NCBI RefSeq assembly: GCF_002078875.1
Contig: NC_034412.1
Span: forward strand, 27,880,746-27,944,745
Reading direction: 5' to 3'
Source of the DNA: Numida meleagris
Taxonomy: Eukaryota; Chordata; Aves; Galliformes; Numididae
Length of the DNA: 64,000 bases
The notes beneath the pieces are model-generated. The model did not search any database, was not told the DNA's origin, and saw nothing but the letters and a program-made list of their open reading frames with translations. The position numbers and the translations under genes are program-made. This document shows, piece after piece, positions 1-12,883 of the stretch; position 1 is the stretch's first letter, and every line of letters begins with the position of its first letter.

Positions 1-25
1 GGAAGGAAGGAAGGAGGGAAGGAAG
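1..25. repeat. (GGAA)n-like purine microsatellite
   Basis: The window opens with about six imperfect GGAA/GGGAA units on the + strand. It is a simple purine repeat that probably continues to the left of the window. Confidence 0.8.
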
Positions 26-479
26 CATCCTGCCTTGCCGCTGATGGCCCGGAACAAATTAATACCATCCTTTAGATATTTGCATCTGGGAAAACTGAGT
101 TACTCACCTCAGAGTGGAAAACTGATGGGGGAATCCATCACCTCCCACCTGTTCTAACACAACGGCGGATAAACGTGTGGATAAATGCCACCAAAGCCGC
201 GCTCCAACCAAGGGGAGGGGAACGGCAAGGTGCTCAGGGCAGCTCCCAACGATGGCCTGGCTCTGGGCAGGCCTCCCCATGGCCCACAACACGTAGAGCA
301 CTTCACCTTTGCAAAACGATGCGTCCTGAAGTCAGACAGCGTTAGGGGTGGGAGGGGGGGTGTGAAGGAAAGAAAAAAAGAGCGCATCCCATCAATAGTA
401 GCAAAGCCTGGGATTTGTTTACAGCCTCCCTGTATTTCCATGGAAACTCTAATTGTCATAGCATGCAACTGGGAAATAA

Positions 480-741
480 CAGGCTCCGGACCCGCACGGA
501 ACGCTCTCCCGAAATGCACCCGCGCGGCAGCCTCAGCCTCAGCGCCGGCAGAGCAGCGAGCACCGCCAGCAGCAGCCCGCCCAGAGGCGAGGGCCCCGCG
601 CCGTGCCGCGGCCCGACCGTCCCGCAGTCCCCGCGTAAGATGCGCGGCCGCGCAGCGCGGCTCGGAGGGAGCGGGGCGAGGCGCGCAGCCCCGGGGCTAT
701 GAGCTGGCCGCCGCCGAAGCCCGAGGCGCATCGTCTCTCAG
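480..741 (+). promoter_or_regulatory. NPY5R: CpG-rich promoter and probable 5' non-coding exon of NPY5R
   Basis: This is the only strongly GC- and CpG-rich block in the first 15 kb, in otherwise AT-rich DNA. It ends in a good splice donor, CTCAG|GTCAGT, with the last exon base at 741. The next strong acceptor in the right place is at 5479-5480, nine bases before the NPY5R ATG. In other vertebrates NPY5R has untranslated 5' exon(s), and NPY1R lies next to it in opposite orientation with the promoters facing each other. I therefore infer that this block is the NPY5R first exon and perhaps part of a shared promoter, with NPY1R off the left edge. The transcription start is not visible; no TATA box stands out. 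Confidence 0.55.
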
Positions 742-1936
742 GTCAGTACTTCCCTTAAGCTCCGGTGGCCAGGCGGGCACAGCCCGTTTTATTCGCTGCG
801 CACAACCTTGTGTGAGTTAAGAAAATGACTCTCTTTTTTTTTCCTATACACCCCTGTATTACAGGGGGCAGAGGGGTCGCGTTCCCGCAGGGAGGTTTCG
901 TATTTTGCTTTCTCCTTGTGAATCCTTGTTTTTAAGGTCGAGAAAGGACTTCCAAGATTATAAATTGCTCTCAGCAGCGGAGATGAGCAGTCCTGTGCAG
1001 GCACTCTGACACGGATGGAACAGACTGTACAGGCACCAGCCAGTACAGTACAATGGGTATTAATATTGTGGGATACAAGATGTTGTCCGTAAACAAGCCT
1101 TGATATAAGCAACTCATTGAGTCGAAGGAAGGTCTTCTGAAAGAGCAGTTGCCTTCAGGGGAGTAAGGCTGCCTGCCTAATTTTCATGTTCTTGAAAATA
1201 TCCCTTTAAGCATGTAAAAGAAACAGGAATAGCTTGCGTATTCATTCTGCTGAATGGTGGCTTATGGAGTTTGTATTTTAAACAGCAGCTTTAAGTGGAA
1301 TAAGAAGATGAATTGGAAGATTTTAACTATTATACTGGCACATTTTAGACTATCTGATATCTTAATTCAGCTAAAACTGAGAAATGTTTTAAGTTCTGCC
1401 TGTCACTTGCAAACCTTGTAACAACTGCAGTTGGGTACCTTCAGACTGATTAAATTTGATTTGAGTATCAGAACACCTGGGCACTGTAGTGTGTTCAGTG
1501 TAAAGATACACTTCAAAGAATGAGGACAATGTTTTCAAAAGAGGCAATATCATTTAATTCTGTTCCCCACAATAGGCTTTTCAGGAATCCCCATTTCACT
1601 GAAATCTGCATGAAACACGCTATGCTGGGGTTGGCCAACTGGTGGGAGGAGAGTGGATGAATCCCTAAAAAAAATAAAAAGTGAGAACATAAATGCCAGT
1701 AAGCATCCAGATCCCTGTGAAGTCATTGATACGCTAGCATTAGACTGGGGACTGAAGATCAGTGATGCAGGAGGCATATTTACTGCCCGTAGTTCCTTCC
1801 TTGTGGATAGCAGGACGTGTGGTGCCTACACAGCTCTCGCCCCATGCACAAGGCAGCTTAGCGCTGGCAGGACGTGGCTGGTGAGCCCTGCCTGGACTTC
1901 ATAGGCAGTCTGTGAAGTTTAGTCAACACTGATCGA

Positions 1937-2025
1937 GAATAACAGAATTGTAGGGGGTAGGAGGGACCTCTGGAGATCATCTAGTCCAACCCCCTGCTAA
2001 AGCAGGTTCCTTAGATGCATCCCTT
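1937..2025 (-). mobile_element. CR1 LINE 3'-end fragment
   Basis: Reading the - strand gives the CR1 tail: a TCTAGATGATCT-like core, then a GGTCCCTCC-type stretch and the terminal ATTCTGTTATTC motif. Only about 90 bp of the 3' untranslated end remains, so the copy is severely 5'-truncated and old. Confidence 0.8.
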
Positions 2026-4928
2026 GAAGCAAGATATTTCGACTTCAACAAAAAAATAGCATATTCACTTTCTGTTTTGTCAAGAATTGCATTAGAAATG
2101 TGATTAGCAGCTCAGCTAAAGCCATGCTGCAGGATAGTTAAGTGAAGTAAGAAATGCACAGAATCTGCCAACAGTCTTTTAATTAAATTTTTAAGAAGCC
2201 AGTAAACTTTCATTTAATGAACGTGTTCCAGTGTAACAACACAGACAAAATTTTGCTCCTTGACCCTAGCCTTAGCATTACACCCACTGAATAATTTTCC
2301 ACACACTGATGAAACCTGTCGATGACAATTACACCAAAAAGTCTAGGTAGGGAACTGCAGTTTTGGCACGTGGATCAACAAAACTTCCACACATAATGTA
2401 GCTGTCCTGGGAGGCCTAGTATTTTAACTTAACTTACTATTTTAACTTAAGTATCAGTGTGCATTGTCACTACTCCTTATGACTTCTGGGCAGACAGGAC
2501 TCATGAGAGTTTAATCATTTCCAAAAATACCTGTAGATACTCTGAAAGGAATCCATCTCCAGGTTTCCTAGAGAGGGGAAACATCTGCAGTTCCTTTCTG
2601 CTTTTTTCAGCCCAATACCAGTTAAATATAAGAAAACACAGAATGGTCTTTCTTGGCAAAGAGTTACATGCATAGGCAAACAAAATAAATGGAAAGCTTC
2701 TTCCTTCCAAGTCTTCATCAGCTCAAGAGCATTTTAAGAATGTGAGGGTTTTTTCAATACTAAGATGCTACTGGATTTCCTTCCCTCTTTCTTATTAGTC
2801 TTCCTGTTCTCAGCAAATGACTGTGTGGTTAGGAAGCAAGATTTGGACAGGTCTAGCTCTTGAATAAATGTTCGTTTCCCTTTCTCAGATAACTCCTGCT
2901 TGGTTTCATATCTGCTTGCAGATATGAAATGTTCAGCTCATGATGCCTTCTTCCTCTGTGCAAAATATAAACTGGAAAAGGAAGGCAAAAGGAAGGCAAG
3001 CAAAAAGAAAAATGGATTGTTCACCCCGTAAATGTCAGGTAGTATTTCATATGGAAATGCAACGTACAGTTGAAATGGCTTTCATGAATCAAAAAAGAGC
3101 CTGCAGGTTACAGCTGCACGTACACTCTGAAACCTGCAAAAGCATCAGTCGTTAGCCAAAGCCATGCATCCTCCATGCTGAATAAAAGAAATATATATGA
3201 CACATGCGATATATCATTCCATAAGACTGAGGTAGGGGTATGTATTTTATCCAGGGTAGAGACCTCCTCAAGTTTACTACTTAAGTTGGCTCACATTTAG
3301 AGAACAGAAAAAAATTTCAGGTGGTTGTGAAAGTCACTGTTGTCTGCAGATCATACTGTTTTCAGGTGATTACTAGCAATGCAGAGACACTGACTCAGAA
3401 AAAAATAAGTAAAAAGCTATTTACTTTTTTAGCTAATAGTTCTATAAGGAGAATCCCACCAAAATGAAAACTGCTGTTAGTATCAAAATAGAGAGACGTT
3501 GGGTCACTTATAGAACCTTTGTCTGTTTCCTTTAAAGATGGTTGAGACAAGGGTAATTTCAGATAATTTCATCTGTTAAAGAGTTTTCCCTGTTTCACAA
3601 GAGACTGGGAAAAACTAAACAAAAATCATGTTCATTAGTGCCACCGGCTCATACAAGCACAACTATAAAATTTTGATGTTCCAAATTCACGTATCCAGTT
3701 CTTAGGTCTCTTTTAGACGTTCTTAAAAAGCACTTCAGCTCAACATTGTGAGAAGTTGGCAAGGCTTAGTTCTCCCCAACACATTAGTGAAGACAGAAAA
3801 ACTTACCATATCTTACTCTTATTTTTAAGTATTTCTCATCTAATTTGGGATTATGGGTACCGAGATTATATCACAAAGCACTGTCAGGGAATATTCTGAG
3901 AGCATTGCATGGTTCAGTTCCCCAGTGGCACCAGGCAGTACGAGCATACAACTGGTGATGTAAAGGAAGGAGCACAGCTGCAAGCACAGAGGAAATCAAT
4001 AATGTTTTGGTGCTTTGAAGGCTGCTTGATACAGTCCACTGAGAACAACTGCATTCCTGAGGAGACCTACCTTTTTTGGTTGCCAAATTTGGCCCTTTGC
4101 TCAACTTATGTGCATTTTGGTTTTGTTTTGATCTTTTCCTTTGTCTTAAGATTTCTAAATATTAAGCAAGGACAAGATGCTGGCACTTAGGGGGATTTAT
4201 ACTTTGAAACTTGAATATATGCAGGTTTTTAAGTTAAACCGGCATTTTAAACTGAATTTTACTGTTTTTCTCTTTCCTCTAAAAGGAAGACTAATCACAT
4301 GAAGATTCTGTACGCAGAATAACTTAGTACTGAGCTAACATACAATGTTAGATGCTTTTGTGCTGAATACTTAGTAATTCCTTAAATTTTCCAATGATTG
4401 GGTGGGGTTCACATGTAGTACAAACCGCCCTCCCAGTTTTAAGTAAAATTACTTTCGGTGATTTTGATACAGTTTTCCCTTCTGCATGAGTGCTAGTTAA
4501 AATATGTTCAGTACTTTGCAGAGGATGGCTGGTATATGCACCATATTAGGAATTCCATCTTGGGGCACTGACAGTAGATCTTCTTAGAAACTGATCATAT
4601 TTGAAAGCTTTTACCTACTTGGTGTCAGTTTTCTACTAGCAAGGTAAGAAATACTACTGCAGTTGCTAACATATGTCAAAACTTCATATGTTTTCAGGTG
4701 CTCTCATTATATTTTGCTGTCATGTAATGACTAGGCACATGCCCAGATGGTGGTTGTAATTTCCTTACTCATATCAATGAGCTGTTATTCACATAAGTAA
4801 TCTCACTGACAGTAAATGGATTGCTTCTGTAGCGAACTGCTTCTTCAAGAAGAGCCTGCCAATATGGTCTATAGCAAAGCACAGCTAAAAAACAGCTTCA
4901 TAATGCCAATCTTTAAGTTATAATTGTC

Positions 4929-5250
4929 CAACCATAGAATTGTTTGGATTGGAAGGGACCTTTAATATCACCTAGATCCAACTCCCTGCTACAGGCAGGG
5001 ACACCTCCCACTAGACCAGGTTGCTCACAGCCCCATCCAGCCTTGAATGGGCCTTGAATGGCCTTGAATGTTTCCAGGGAGGGGGCATCCACAACCTCGC
5101 TGGGCAACATGTCGCAGTGTCTCACCACCCTCACAGCAAAGAATTTCTTCCTAATATCTCGTCTAAATCTACCCTCTTCCAGTTTAAAGCTATTTCTGCT
5201 CATCCTGTTGCTACATGCCCTTCTAAAAAGTCCCTCCCCAGGACTTTCAT
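4929..5250 (-). mobile_element. CR1 LINE fragment upstream of the NPY5R coding exon
   Basis: About 320 bp of CR1 in antisense: the tail TAGAATTGTTTGGATTGG, the CAGGTTGCTCACAGCCCCAT segment, then the degenerate C-terminal coding end. It has a local 10-20 bp repetition around 5041-5070 (GCCTTGAATG repeated). It lies in the inferred 5' intron and stops about 230 bp before the splice acceptor. Confidence 0.9.
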
Positions 5251-5460
5251 GTGAGCAGCCAGCTACGAGGTCTAGGTGCGCTGAATGCCACATGATAAAA
5301 CCTACTAAAGGAATCTGCATTAACCTGAAGTTATGCCGTTGCCTTACAGCAGAATAACACCTCTATTAATTCATTTGCATTAAGGTGATACAAAGTAAAA
5401 TTACATTTCTGTACAGTCTGTTGTACACCAGTATCATCTTTCCTTCGGTTGCTAATCAGT

Positions 5461-5480
5461 GCCTTTCTTGTTCTAAGCAG
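5461..5480 (+). promoter_or_regulatory. Splice acceptor before the NPY5R coding exon
   Basis: Pyrimidine-rich tract ending in TTCTAAGCAG, with the exon starting at 5481, nine bases before the start codon. This placement explains why the frame open from 5385 is longer than the receptor. Confidence 0.7.
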
Positions 5481-5489
5481 GACTATAAA

Positions 5490-6821
5490 ATGGATTTAGG
5501 ATTCAAAGACTATACCAACAGGACACCTACCAGGAACACTTCTGCTGCTACAAAGAATTTTTCTGCCTGGGAGGACTACAAGAGCAGTGTCGATGACATA
5601 CAGTACTTTCTTATTGGGCTGTACACACTTATAAGTCTGACTGGCTTTGTGGGAAACCTGCTTGTACTAACAGCTCTAACAAAACGCAAGCAGAAGACAA
5701 TAATAAACATTCTCATCGGTAACCTGGCCTTTTCTGACATCTTAGTTGTGCTGTTTTGTTCTCCTTTCACGCTGACGTCTGTCCTGCTTGACAGGTGGAT
5801 TTTTGGCACTGTCATGTGCCGTGTAATGCCCTTCCTCCAATGTGCATCTGTTCTAGTTTCAACTTTAATGCTAATATCTATTGCTGCAGTCAGGTACCGT
5901 ATGATAAAATATCCCCTCTCCAGCAACTTAACAGCAAAACATGGCTATTTCTTAATAGTTATCATTTGGGCCGTTGGCTGCACCATTTGTTCCCCTCTTC
6001 CAGTTTTCCACAAAATTGTGGACCTCCACAAAACCCTCAATTTAGAGGCACTGGAGAACAGGCTCTTGTGTATTGAGTCATGGCCTTCTGACTCATACAG
6101 AATCGCCTTTACCATATCCTTACTGCTCATGCAGTACATACTCCCACTGGTGTGTTTAACTGCTAGTCACACCAGCGTCTGCAGGAGTGTAGGTTCCCGG
6201 CTGTCCAGCAAGGAGGGCAAGTTCCAAGAAAAGGAGATGATAAACCTCACGCTTCACCCATCCAAGAGCGCGGGCACTGAGGCACAGCCCTCCAGCCGTG
6301 CCAGCTGGAGCTGTGCCCTGGTCCAAAAGCATCACAGAAGGTACAGCAAAAAGACATCAACTGTGATGCCAGCTATTTTAAGGCAGCATCAGGATGCTGA
6401 TTTCAGAGACCTCCCAGAAACCTCTGGCACAGAAAAAAGCCAGCTTTCTTCCTCTAGTAAATTCATCCCAGGGGTACCTATCTGTTTTGAGATGAAACCA
6501 GAGGAAAATACAGAGATACAGAACATGATTACGGTATCCCAATCCATCATCAGAATTAAAACAAGATCCAGGCGAGTGTTTTGCAGACTGACAGTGCTAA
6601 TCCTAGTTTTCGGTTTTAGTTGGATGCCCCTTCACCTTTTCCACATTGTGACGGATTTTAACGCCACTCTCATTTCTAACAGACATTTTAAATTAGTATA
6701 TTGCATATGTCATTTACTAGGCATGATGTCCTGCTGCTTGAATCCCATCCTCTATGGGTTCCTTAACAACAGCATAAAAGCTGATTTAATGTCCCTTATT
6801 CCATGTTGCCAAATACTATAA
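5490..6821 (+). CDS. NPY5R: Neuropeptide Y receptor type 5
   Basis: A Gi/o-coupled plasma-membrane receptor for NPY/PYY peptides, linked to appetite and energy balance in vertebrates. The product is 443 residues, close to the roughly 445 of mammalian Y5. Three N-glycosylation sequons lie in the extracellular tail (N10, N16, N23). Seven membrane segments are near 41-63, 73-95, 112-133, 152-171, 205-227, 366-388 and 403-425, with D83 in TM2 and the C110-C194 disulfide pair. The DRY position reads V134-R135-Y136, as I recall for Y5 receptors generally. The very long third intracellular loop (about 228-365) is diagnostic of Y5. FSWMP (376-380) in TM6, NPILY (418-422) in TM7 and CC at 439-440 (possible palmitoylation) are present. 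I start at ATG 5490, not the upstream in-frame ATG at 5385, because a splice acceptor ends at 5480 and homology begins at MDLGF. There are no breaks. Confidence 0.97.
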   Translation: MDLGFKDYTNRTPTRNTSAATKNFSAWEDYKSSVDDIQYFLIGLYTLISLTGFVGNLLVLTALTKRKQKTIINILIGNLAFSDILVVLFCSPFTLTSVLLDRWIFGTVMCRVMPFLQCASVLVSTLMLISIAAVRYRMIKYPLSSNLTAKHGYFLIVIIWAVGCTICSPLPVFHKIVDLHKTLNLEALENRLLCIESWPSDSYRIAFTISLLLMQYILPLVCLTASHTSVCRSVGSRLSSKEGKFQEKEMINLTLHPSKSAGTEAQPSSRASWSCALVQKHHRRYSKKTSTVMPAILRQHQDADFRDLPETSGTEKSQLSSSSKFIPGVPICFEMKPEENTEIQNMITVSQSIIRIKTRSRRVFCRLTVLILVFGFSWMPLHLFHIVTDFNATLISNRHFKLVYCICHLLGMMSCCLNPILYGFLNNSIKADLMSLIPCCQIL

Positions 6822-6841
6822 TTTTATGAGCCTCAAGATAA

Positions 6842-6847
6842 AATAAA
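6842..6847 (+). terminator. Polyadenylation signal AATAAA, NPY5R
   Basis: The first canonical hexamer after the stop codon, 20 bp downstream. If used it gives a very short 3' UTR; later signals are possible. Confidence 0.5.
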
Positions 6848-7885
6848 ACAAAGAAGTTCAGCTTTCAAGCATACTAATGCATATAGCTGTATGAACTATA
6901 TTAAGCTTAATTAGTCTGATTCGGTTGTGATTAGTAGCATCTCACGTGAATAGGTAGTTCTAAGGCTGCATGTATTTATTGCATTGGCCAGACTGTATAA
7001 GTGTATTATAATGTTCTTCTTCTTTCTGTTACACATAGGAAATCATGCCCAGTGTACAAAACCAGAGTACAAATTTCATTACCTGAAATATTGTCAGTCT
7101 GTACTTTGGAAATATACAAAATATATAATGAGTCATAAATGTGAGAATACCTAGACTTATCAGCATTAACTATCGTACATCTAATTATAATAAAATACAT
7201 ATCTTTTACTAAATTACTTGTTGAGACTACTTCAGTGCCAATTTTGACTGTTTTCTAAATTAATAGAAAGTCTGTTTCCGAATGGGATTAGAAAAATATT
7301 TTTCCCTTGCTCTTTAACTCATATTTTGCAATACCTTTACACCATCCTTTGCTGCTTCTTTCCAGGTTGCCTCATTCCCTGAAATGAGTTTGGGGGCAGT
7401 TATTATTGTTGAGATTGTTTCTGTCTCACTCTATTTACCCAATACAATGCATCACTGATTACTTTAGCCAATTTTTACTCTGGCTTGTCATTTTATGGAA
7501 TTTTCACCCAGGCTTGGACTTACCCACAGCTATGCCTTTGTGCTTGCACTGATGGCCCCCATGGACATGCAGCATGTTTCTGATCAGAGTAAGACTGCAT
7601 TATCTAAGAAACTGATAGTGGAAAGAAAAAGAAAATGGAAAGAGAGCAGGATTTTTTTTTCTTTTCTTTTGCCAGAAAGCAAAATCTTGATGCGCTTCAC
7701 CATAAATGACCCATTTCCTTTAGGTCAACAGCTTTCAGATACACCTACACATGTGCACACACCTGTACATGCTTTCAGCACCCCTTTCATTGCCTCCTTT
7801 TGAACCAGATTGGTCTTTTTTCTTCCACAGTTAAATCACATACATCTTCCGTAAGTCATAATACATTTCATAGTGGAAATGGAAA

Positions 7886-7889
<4 letters not shown>

Positions 7890-7926
<37 letters not shown>

Positions 7927-7927
7927 T
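7890..7927. repeat. (TA)n microsatellite followed by (CA)n
   Basis: About 13 uninterrupted TA units running into CACACA and a further CATATAT. A simple repeat, likely polymorphic in length. Confidence 0.95.
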
Positions 7928-10900
7928 TTCCCATGGGTTCCTCTAATTTCATAACCCACCTCTGCCCTCAGGGTTCAATAAATGTACAAAGTCTCAACTC
8001 TGAGTTTTCAGCTGTCAAACTCCTCCCCAGGTCTAGCTGGTGATTCTTTCTTTTTCTCCGTATGAATTCCCAATCTGATAGTCTCTTTAACATAGCATTT
8101 CCAGTCTGAAAAATAAAGTTACTATTTTTATAAATGAGTGGATGGGAAGAATCACAGCGATTTTTTTTTTGCCTTGGGATACTTCCTTTCCAGATAGTCA
8201 TTAAAAGTGGAAGTAGTTCCTTTATTTGAAGGAACTATCAAGTTATTCTGATGTTACAATTTTGAAACCTTTGAGACTGTCGTCCGGTAAAGAGGTTATT
8301 ACATACTAGTTGGTAATATCATCATTCCTATCATTAAGGTATTTCCCTGAAGTCTATTTCCCAGTAACCCATTGTTCTTTGTTTTCACTGGCGATACACT
8401 TAAATAGTTTCTTCCTGGACACTGACTATTGCATTTTGCAGATTATTATCTCCTAACAACCCAATGTACATCATTTTATAGAGTACAAACAGTGCAGGAT
8501 ATTGAAACAATACATTCTAAATAGCTTTTTAAAAGTTTAAAATTGTTTAATTTGAAAATACTTATGGTTATTCTTGTTAGATAAGCGTAGGTAAAAAAAA
8601 AAAAGAACTAAATCCTCACTGAGAACACAAGGATACAGTTTTATAAAAGTTACAGCCAATTATGCCCAACTTAGATCCACACATTTTCTTGCCATTGTGA
8701 TGTGTCATTTAACCTTATTTTACCATGTAATGTAACCAAATGGTATAAAGAAGGAATTACATCATTTCATCTTCTAATATTTCTTCCAGGTTTCTTTTAA
8801 TGTATTTTTTATTTTTACTGTTACCTTCCTTCCTACTTGCTATTTATAGGTAATTTCTTCATTTCTTTATATACTTTCAGAGTTTCAACAATTTCTTCCT
8901 CCTACACTAAGGACTGTTTCTGTAATATAAAATAATGTTTTATTCAGTAATGACTTTTTTCAGATCAAATTCTACTCACTTTTACTGTGTGTGACACACA
9001 GAAACATGCTGGCATTTGAGTAAGTCCTTCATCTAGTTTCAGAGGCTCGCAAAGATTAGTCTGTGTGCTGGTGATTTTATGAGAGCCCTGTCCATTTGCC
9101 TGGATGGAGTTAATATCTGTGCCCCCACTACTTAATACCGATCAAAACACAAGAAACTGTAATTTGGCAGTAGGAAATTAAATGAAGACAACTAGTGAAC
9201 TTCTTCACTCTTGTGATGTCTAAAAATTTGTTTACAATCAATGGTGGGACAATGTGTCTTTACTTTTTATTTACAGAACAATCATAATCATTAGAGTTTG
9301 ACATCTCCAAAATGTCACTATCTTTCCTCTGACGTGTTAGATAAAAATAAGATATTTTCTCTACCTTCCTTCACCTTCCTTCAGCAGCCAGTATACCTGG
9401 ATCTCAGTATCAGCAAGGAATACATAGGAAGTAGATGGTAGCAGGAACAAATTAAGCCAGGCAGAATGCATTTTCCAAAAGAGTGAGAGAGGAAAAAAAT
9501 GAACCATATATTTAACACTTTTCCTGTCTGGAAAAAAATTATTCAAAACACAAGGATCCTCCCTACTCCACACTTGTTGAGCGGTCCTAATCCAGTTGGA
9601 GCTGAAGTAAGCACTCCTACATGTTCCATGTACAACAGTGACTGGCAGCGTGATGTGATGTTGTCTCCTACATGCATGTCAATAGATCTTGGGAAGATGT
9701 ATCTCAACACAATATCCAATGGCATTTTCATGAGAATGGTATCATTCTCATACGCAGGTAAGCAGGTACATACACAAATATACTAGAAAACAAAGCACAT
9801 TAAGATCAGTCTTCAAACAGCACATCAAATTCCCAGTCCTTAGGCTAGTTAAACTACTATTGAACAATTACTACTGTAACCAAAAATCTAAATAATGGAG
9901 GTGGTAGAAGTTTTGTTTTGTTAGCATCTGCTGAAAGGAAACAGAAAATGCCAGATACCAGTTCCACCAGAGTTCAAATAATAAGAGAACTTAATCATAC
10001 AGGGATTCTTCTCTACTAATAAAAGAATGGGGGAAGAAACCTCTCAGGCAGGTGACAATTATATATGATTGATGTTAAAACTCTTAAGGCTTGACTCACG
10101 TGAGGAAAATATATATTTGGTTTTTGCAGTTCTACAAAATAATATCACTGACAAAGCTGACAGCTGGAAATATCAAAGTGTAAACGTTGTTAATGGCTGG
10201 CCCGTCTCTCTTCTTTCTGCAGTGAAGGAACAGGAGCCTACTAGGATGTGCCCCTCAGATGGGTCCTCCCAGGCCAGCCAGGCCAGCGGATCTCAGCACA
10301 CCAAAAGCTCAGTGTGGGCTGACACTACAGTATATCTATACAGGGGGAGAGACTGGAGACTCTATGGTCCTCCAGAGTACTATGACAACAGTGGCTGAGG
10401 TAGAGGTATATATCCCATACATCTGCATCAGCTGGAGTCCTATTGGGCAGTGCCTTGATCAGGCAGCAAGGAGCACCAGCTCTGGGCAGGGCAGCAGCCA
10501 CTGAAGAGCAAGCAGTAGAGAAACAGCACTCCACTGGAGAAAGAGAAGCAGAGAGGAAAACCACACTGCCGCTGTATTCCCTGGTGGCTGCAGCCTTTGC
10601 AGGCATGCCACCCTGCCCCTGGAGCCTGGAAGCTCATAATAAAATGTTTCCTTCCCAGCAGTGTAAACTCCTGAGGGATGACAAATAAATCACTCACCTG
10701 AAGGTGTGGGAGAGCCAAGAAGAGGAAGACAGTAAGGAAAAAAAGTCTCCACCACCAATCATGCTGAGACAGGCACCAGCTTTCCTTATGAGAAATAGAA
10801 TAGGTGGTGTGGAAACTTCCCTCCGTATTGATGTTTGTGATAATTAATGTTATCTAAATATTATTAATAGATCACACACCCCATCTGTAATCCCTGGGGT

Positions 10901-12855
10901 TCCATCATCTATCATTGCACTTCTGGAAGAAAAAAAAAAATGTCATTTTTTCACAGCAGTCCCAATATCTATCTGTGCAGCATAAAAACCAACAGCCGTA
11001 AACATCATAGCCTGCAGAAATACATCCTTCATAAATATGGTTGGGTCCAGCAACTTATCCTTTGAATTTGATGAAAGCCAAACTATGCCTATGCAATTTT
11101 TTATAAAAAGTCCTAGCAATAATATATACCAATAGTGTCTGGAAATAAAAAAAAAAAATTAAGCCTGAGAACAGGCTTAATGCAGTGATTCTGGTGCAAG
11201 ACAAGCCTCTTCTTTTTCTGCCCTCACAGGCTGAAGTAATTATATAAAATCATGATACTCATGGAAGTCATTTATCAAGATTACTAGGAAAAGTTGGGGA
11301 CAATTTTTGAGCATGATGTATAGTTGTAATCTCTAAGATCAGATTTTTCTTCCACGTCATATCTTTTATATACTTCTGAATCAGAAACAAACAAACCTTA
11401 CTTTCTAAGGCTTGCTACGTGCACTATGTAATGGAGACTCCTGAAATTGGTTGGTTTTGATCCAATTGTACACTTTTTTATCAGACACTAATGTAATTGG
11501 TTAAGTGTTGCCTTTCCAATGAAGGCAGACAGAGCTACAGTTTTTGTTCATTTTCAGTTAAAGTGATTTTTGATAGGCAGAGAAATGAAAGTCAGAAAGA
11601 GAAAAAAAAAAAAAAAAACCATATTCCTGCTAGGATTAGCTAGCCATATTGTGCCAGTGACAAGGGAATACATCCGAACCAGACTCTTCTGAAATACCTG
11701 CCCCTGACATCACCACTGAACACCGTTAATCCCACATGTGACCAGGAAGCCTACTGCAAGTTTTGAAATGTTAGGAAGTAACATGATAAATGAATATGTG
11801 TACACGTGTCCCTACTCCTCTCAAACTGTTTCTCTGAAGCACAAGCATTTTCTTTCCACCCATTTTATAAGGACAGTTTTGCCCTGTGAACATTCATAAT
11901 GGGCCATTCTATGCCATTAAGATGATCTCGGTCATACTGTGGTATGACGTTATCCAAATCAGCAAGCCTAACCACAGCACCTTAAAACTCTGCAGTCTCA
12001 GAGGAAATAGTGACATCTGCTACACTCCAAAGGTTATCATGACCTCCTGGTCTCCTCAACAAACTTTGTCTCATTTTATAGTAAAAATACAGCATGTTCT
12101 TGGAAGAAATAGCCATTGATTTTGACACATACTTTGTCAAAATTATTATTTCCCCAGAAAGAATACTACTAGTGACAGGAAGATATAGTCATAGTCTTTT
12201 CCAAAAAGCTAAGCTGTGCATTAATGGTACAGCTAGCATCACTGGTGTAAATACCGTGTAACTATAAAATATTTTTATTAATCTTATTTGCTTTTGAAGA
12301 GAAATATTCCAAAATCTTTGAAATTTAATACATTTTCTTCATTAGAAACTAGTATTAGGAAATAAAAGATAACATTGTCACAATTCAAAGTTAGTTCTCT
12401 TGAATAAATATGAACACTTCTTTGTGCCCTTGTAGTCAAATCCTTATGACGATCCATTTAGTAATAAGGCTTAAAAGCACTCCTCTGGGAAATTAGCAGA
12501 ATAGTAATTTGACATTCAAGACTGAAATACACTGGCTCTGTTCTTATGTCCAGTTAATCAAATGTTTGCTTTATCTTAGCAGGAGAAGGATCACATCTAT
12601 ATTACTTGAATGCCACAGTAGTTTGATATTTTTAGCAGGAAACATTTATTCCTGTCCCTGTTAACAAAGCAGTGTACAAAAGGATTCTTAAGGCTACTTC
12701 TAGTGCAAAATTTCTTCAGAGGAGTAACTTGGCGCTGATCAAACAGTTTCACAGGTATTCATCTCTTCATATTCAGTAGGAACCAGAAAGATACAAACTC
12801 AAAAACAGATAATTAATAATAACTTTAATTATAAAACTGTTGGTGGATTTTTTCT

Positions 12856-12883
12856 GGGGGGGGAGGGGAGGGGGCAGGTGGGG
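12856..12883 (+). other. G-quadruplex-forming G-tract cluster
   Basis: Four G runs on the + strand: 12856-12863, 12865-12868, 12870-12874 and 12880-12883. Loops are 1, 1 and 5 nt, which fits the standard four-tract quadruplex pattern. It stands isolated in AT-rich DNA with no gene nearby. Confidence 0.7.

Larger units (their letters stand above)
742..5480 (+). other. Probable NPY5R 5' intron (no coding content seen)
   Basis: AT-rich DNA from the donor GTCAGT at 742 to the polypyrimidine tract and CAG at 5478-5480. Apart from two minus-strand CR1 fragments, I see no conserved protein, RNA gene or CpG patch. Short open frames here look like chance. Confidence 0.45.

Noticed and set aside
185..820. 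211-codon plus-strand open frame across the CpG block
   Set aside because: It is Ala/Arg/Pro-rich, as expected for any frame through CpG-island DNA, and crosses the inferred splice donor.
5385..5489. N-terminal extension of the NPY5R frame from an upstream ATG
   Set aside because: The first 35 codons precede and cross a strong splice acceptor and have no counterpart in Y5 receptors; family similarity starts at the ATG at 5490.
10069..10720. Cluster of overlapping short open frames in GC-richer DNA
   Set aside because: Frames on both strands overlap without a dominant one. No recognised domain, CpG island or consistent splice sites.
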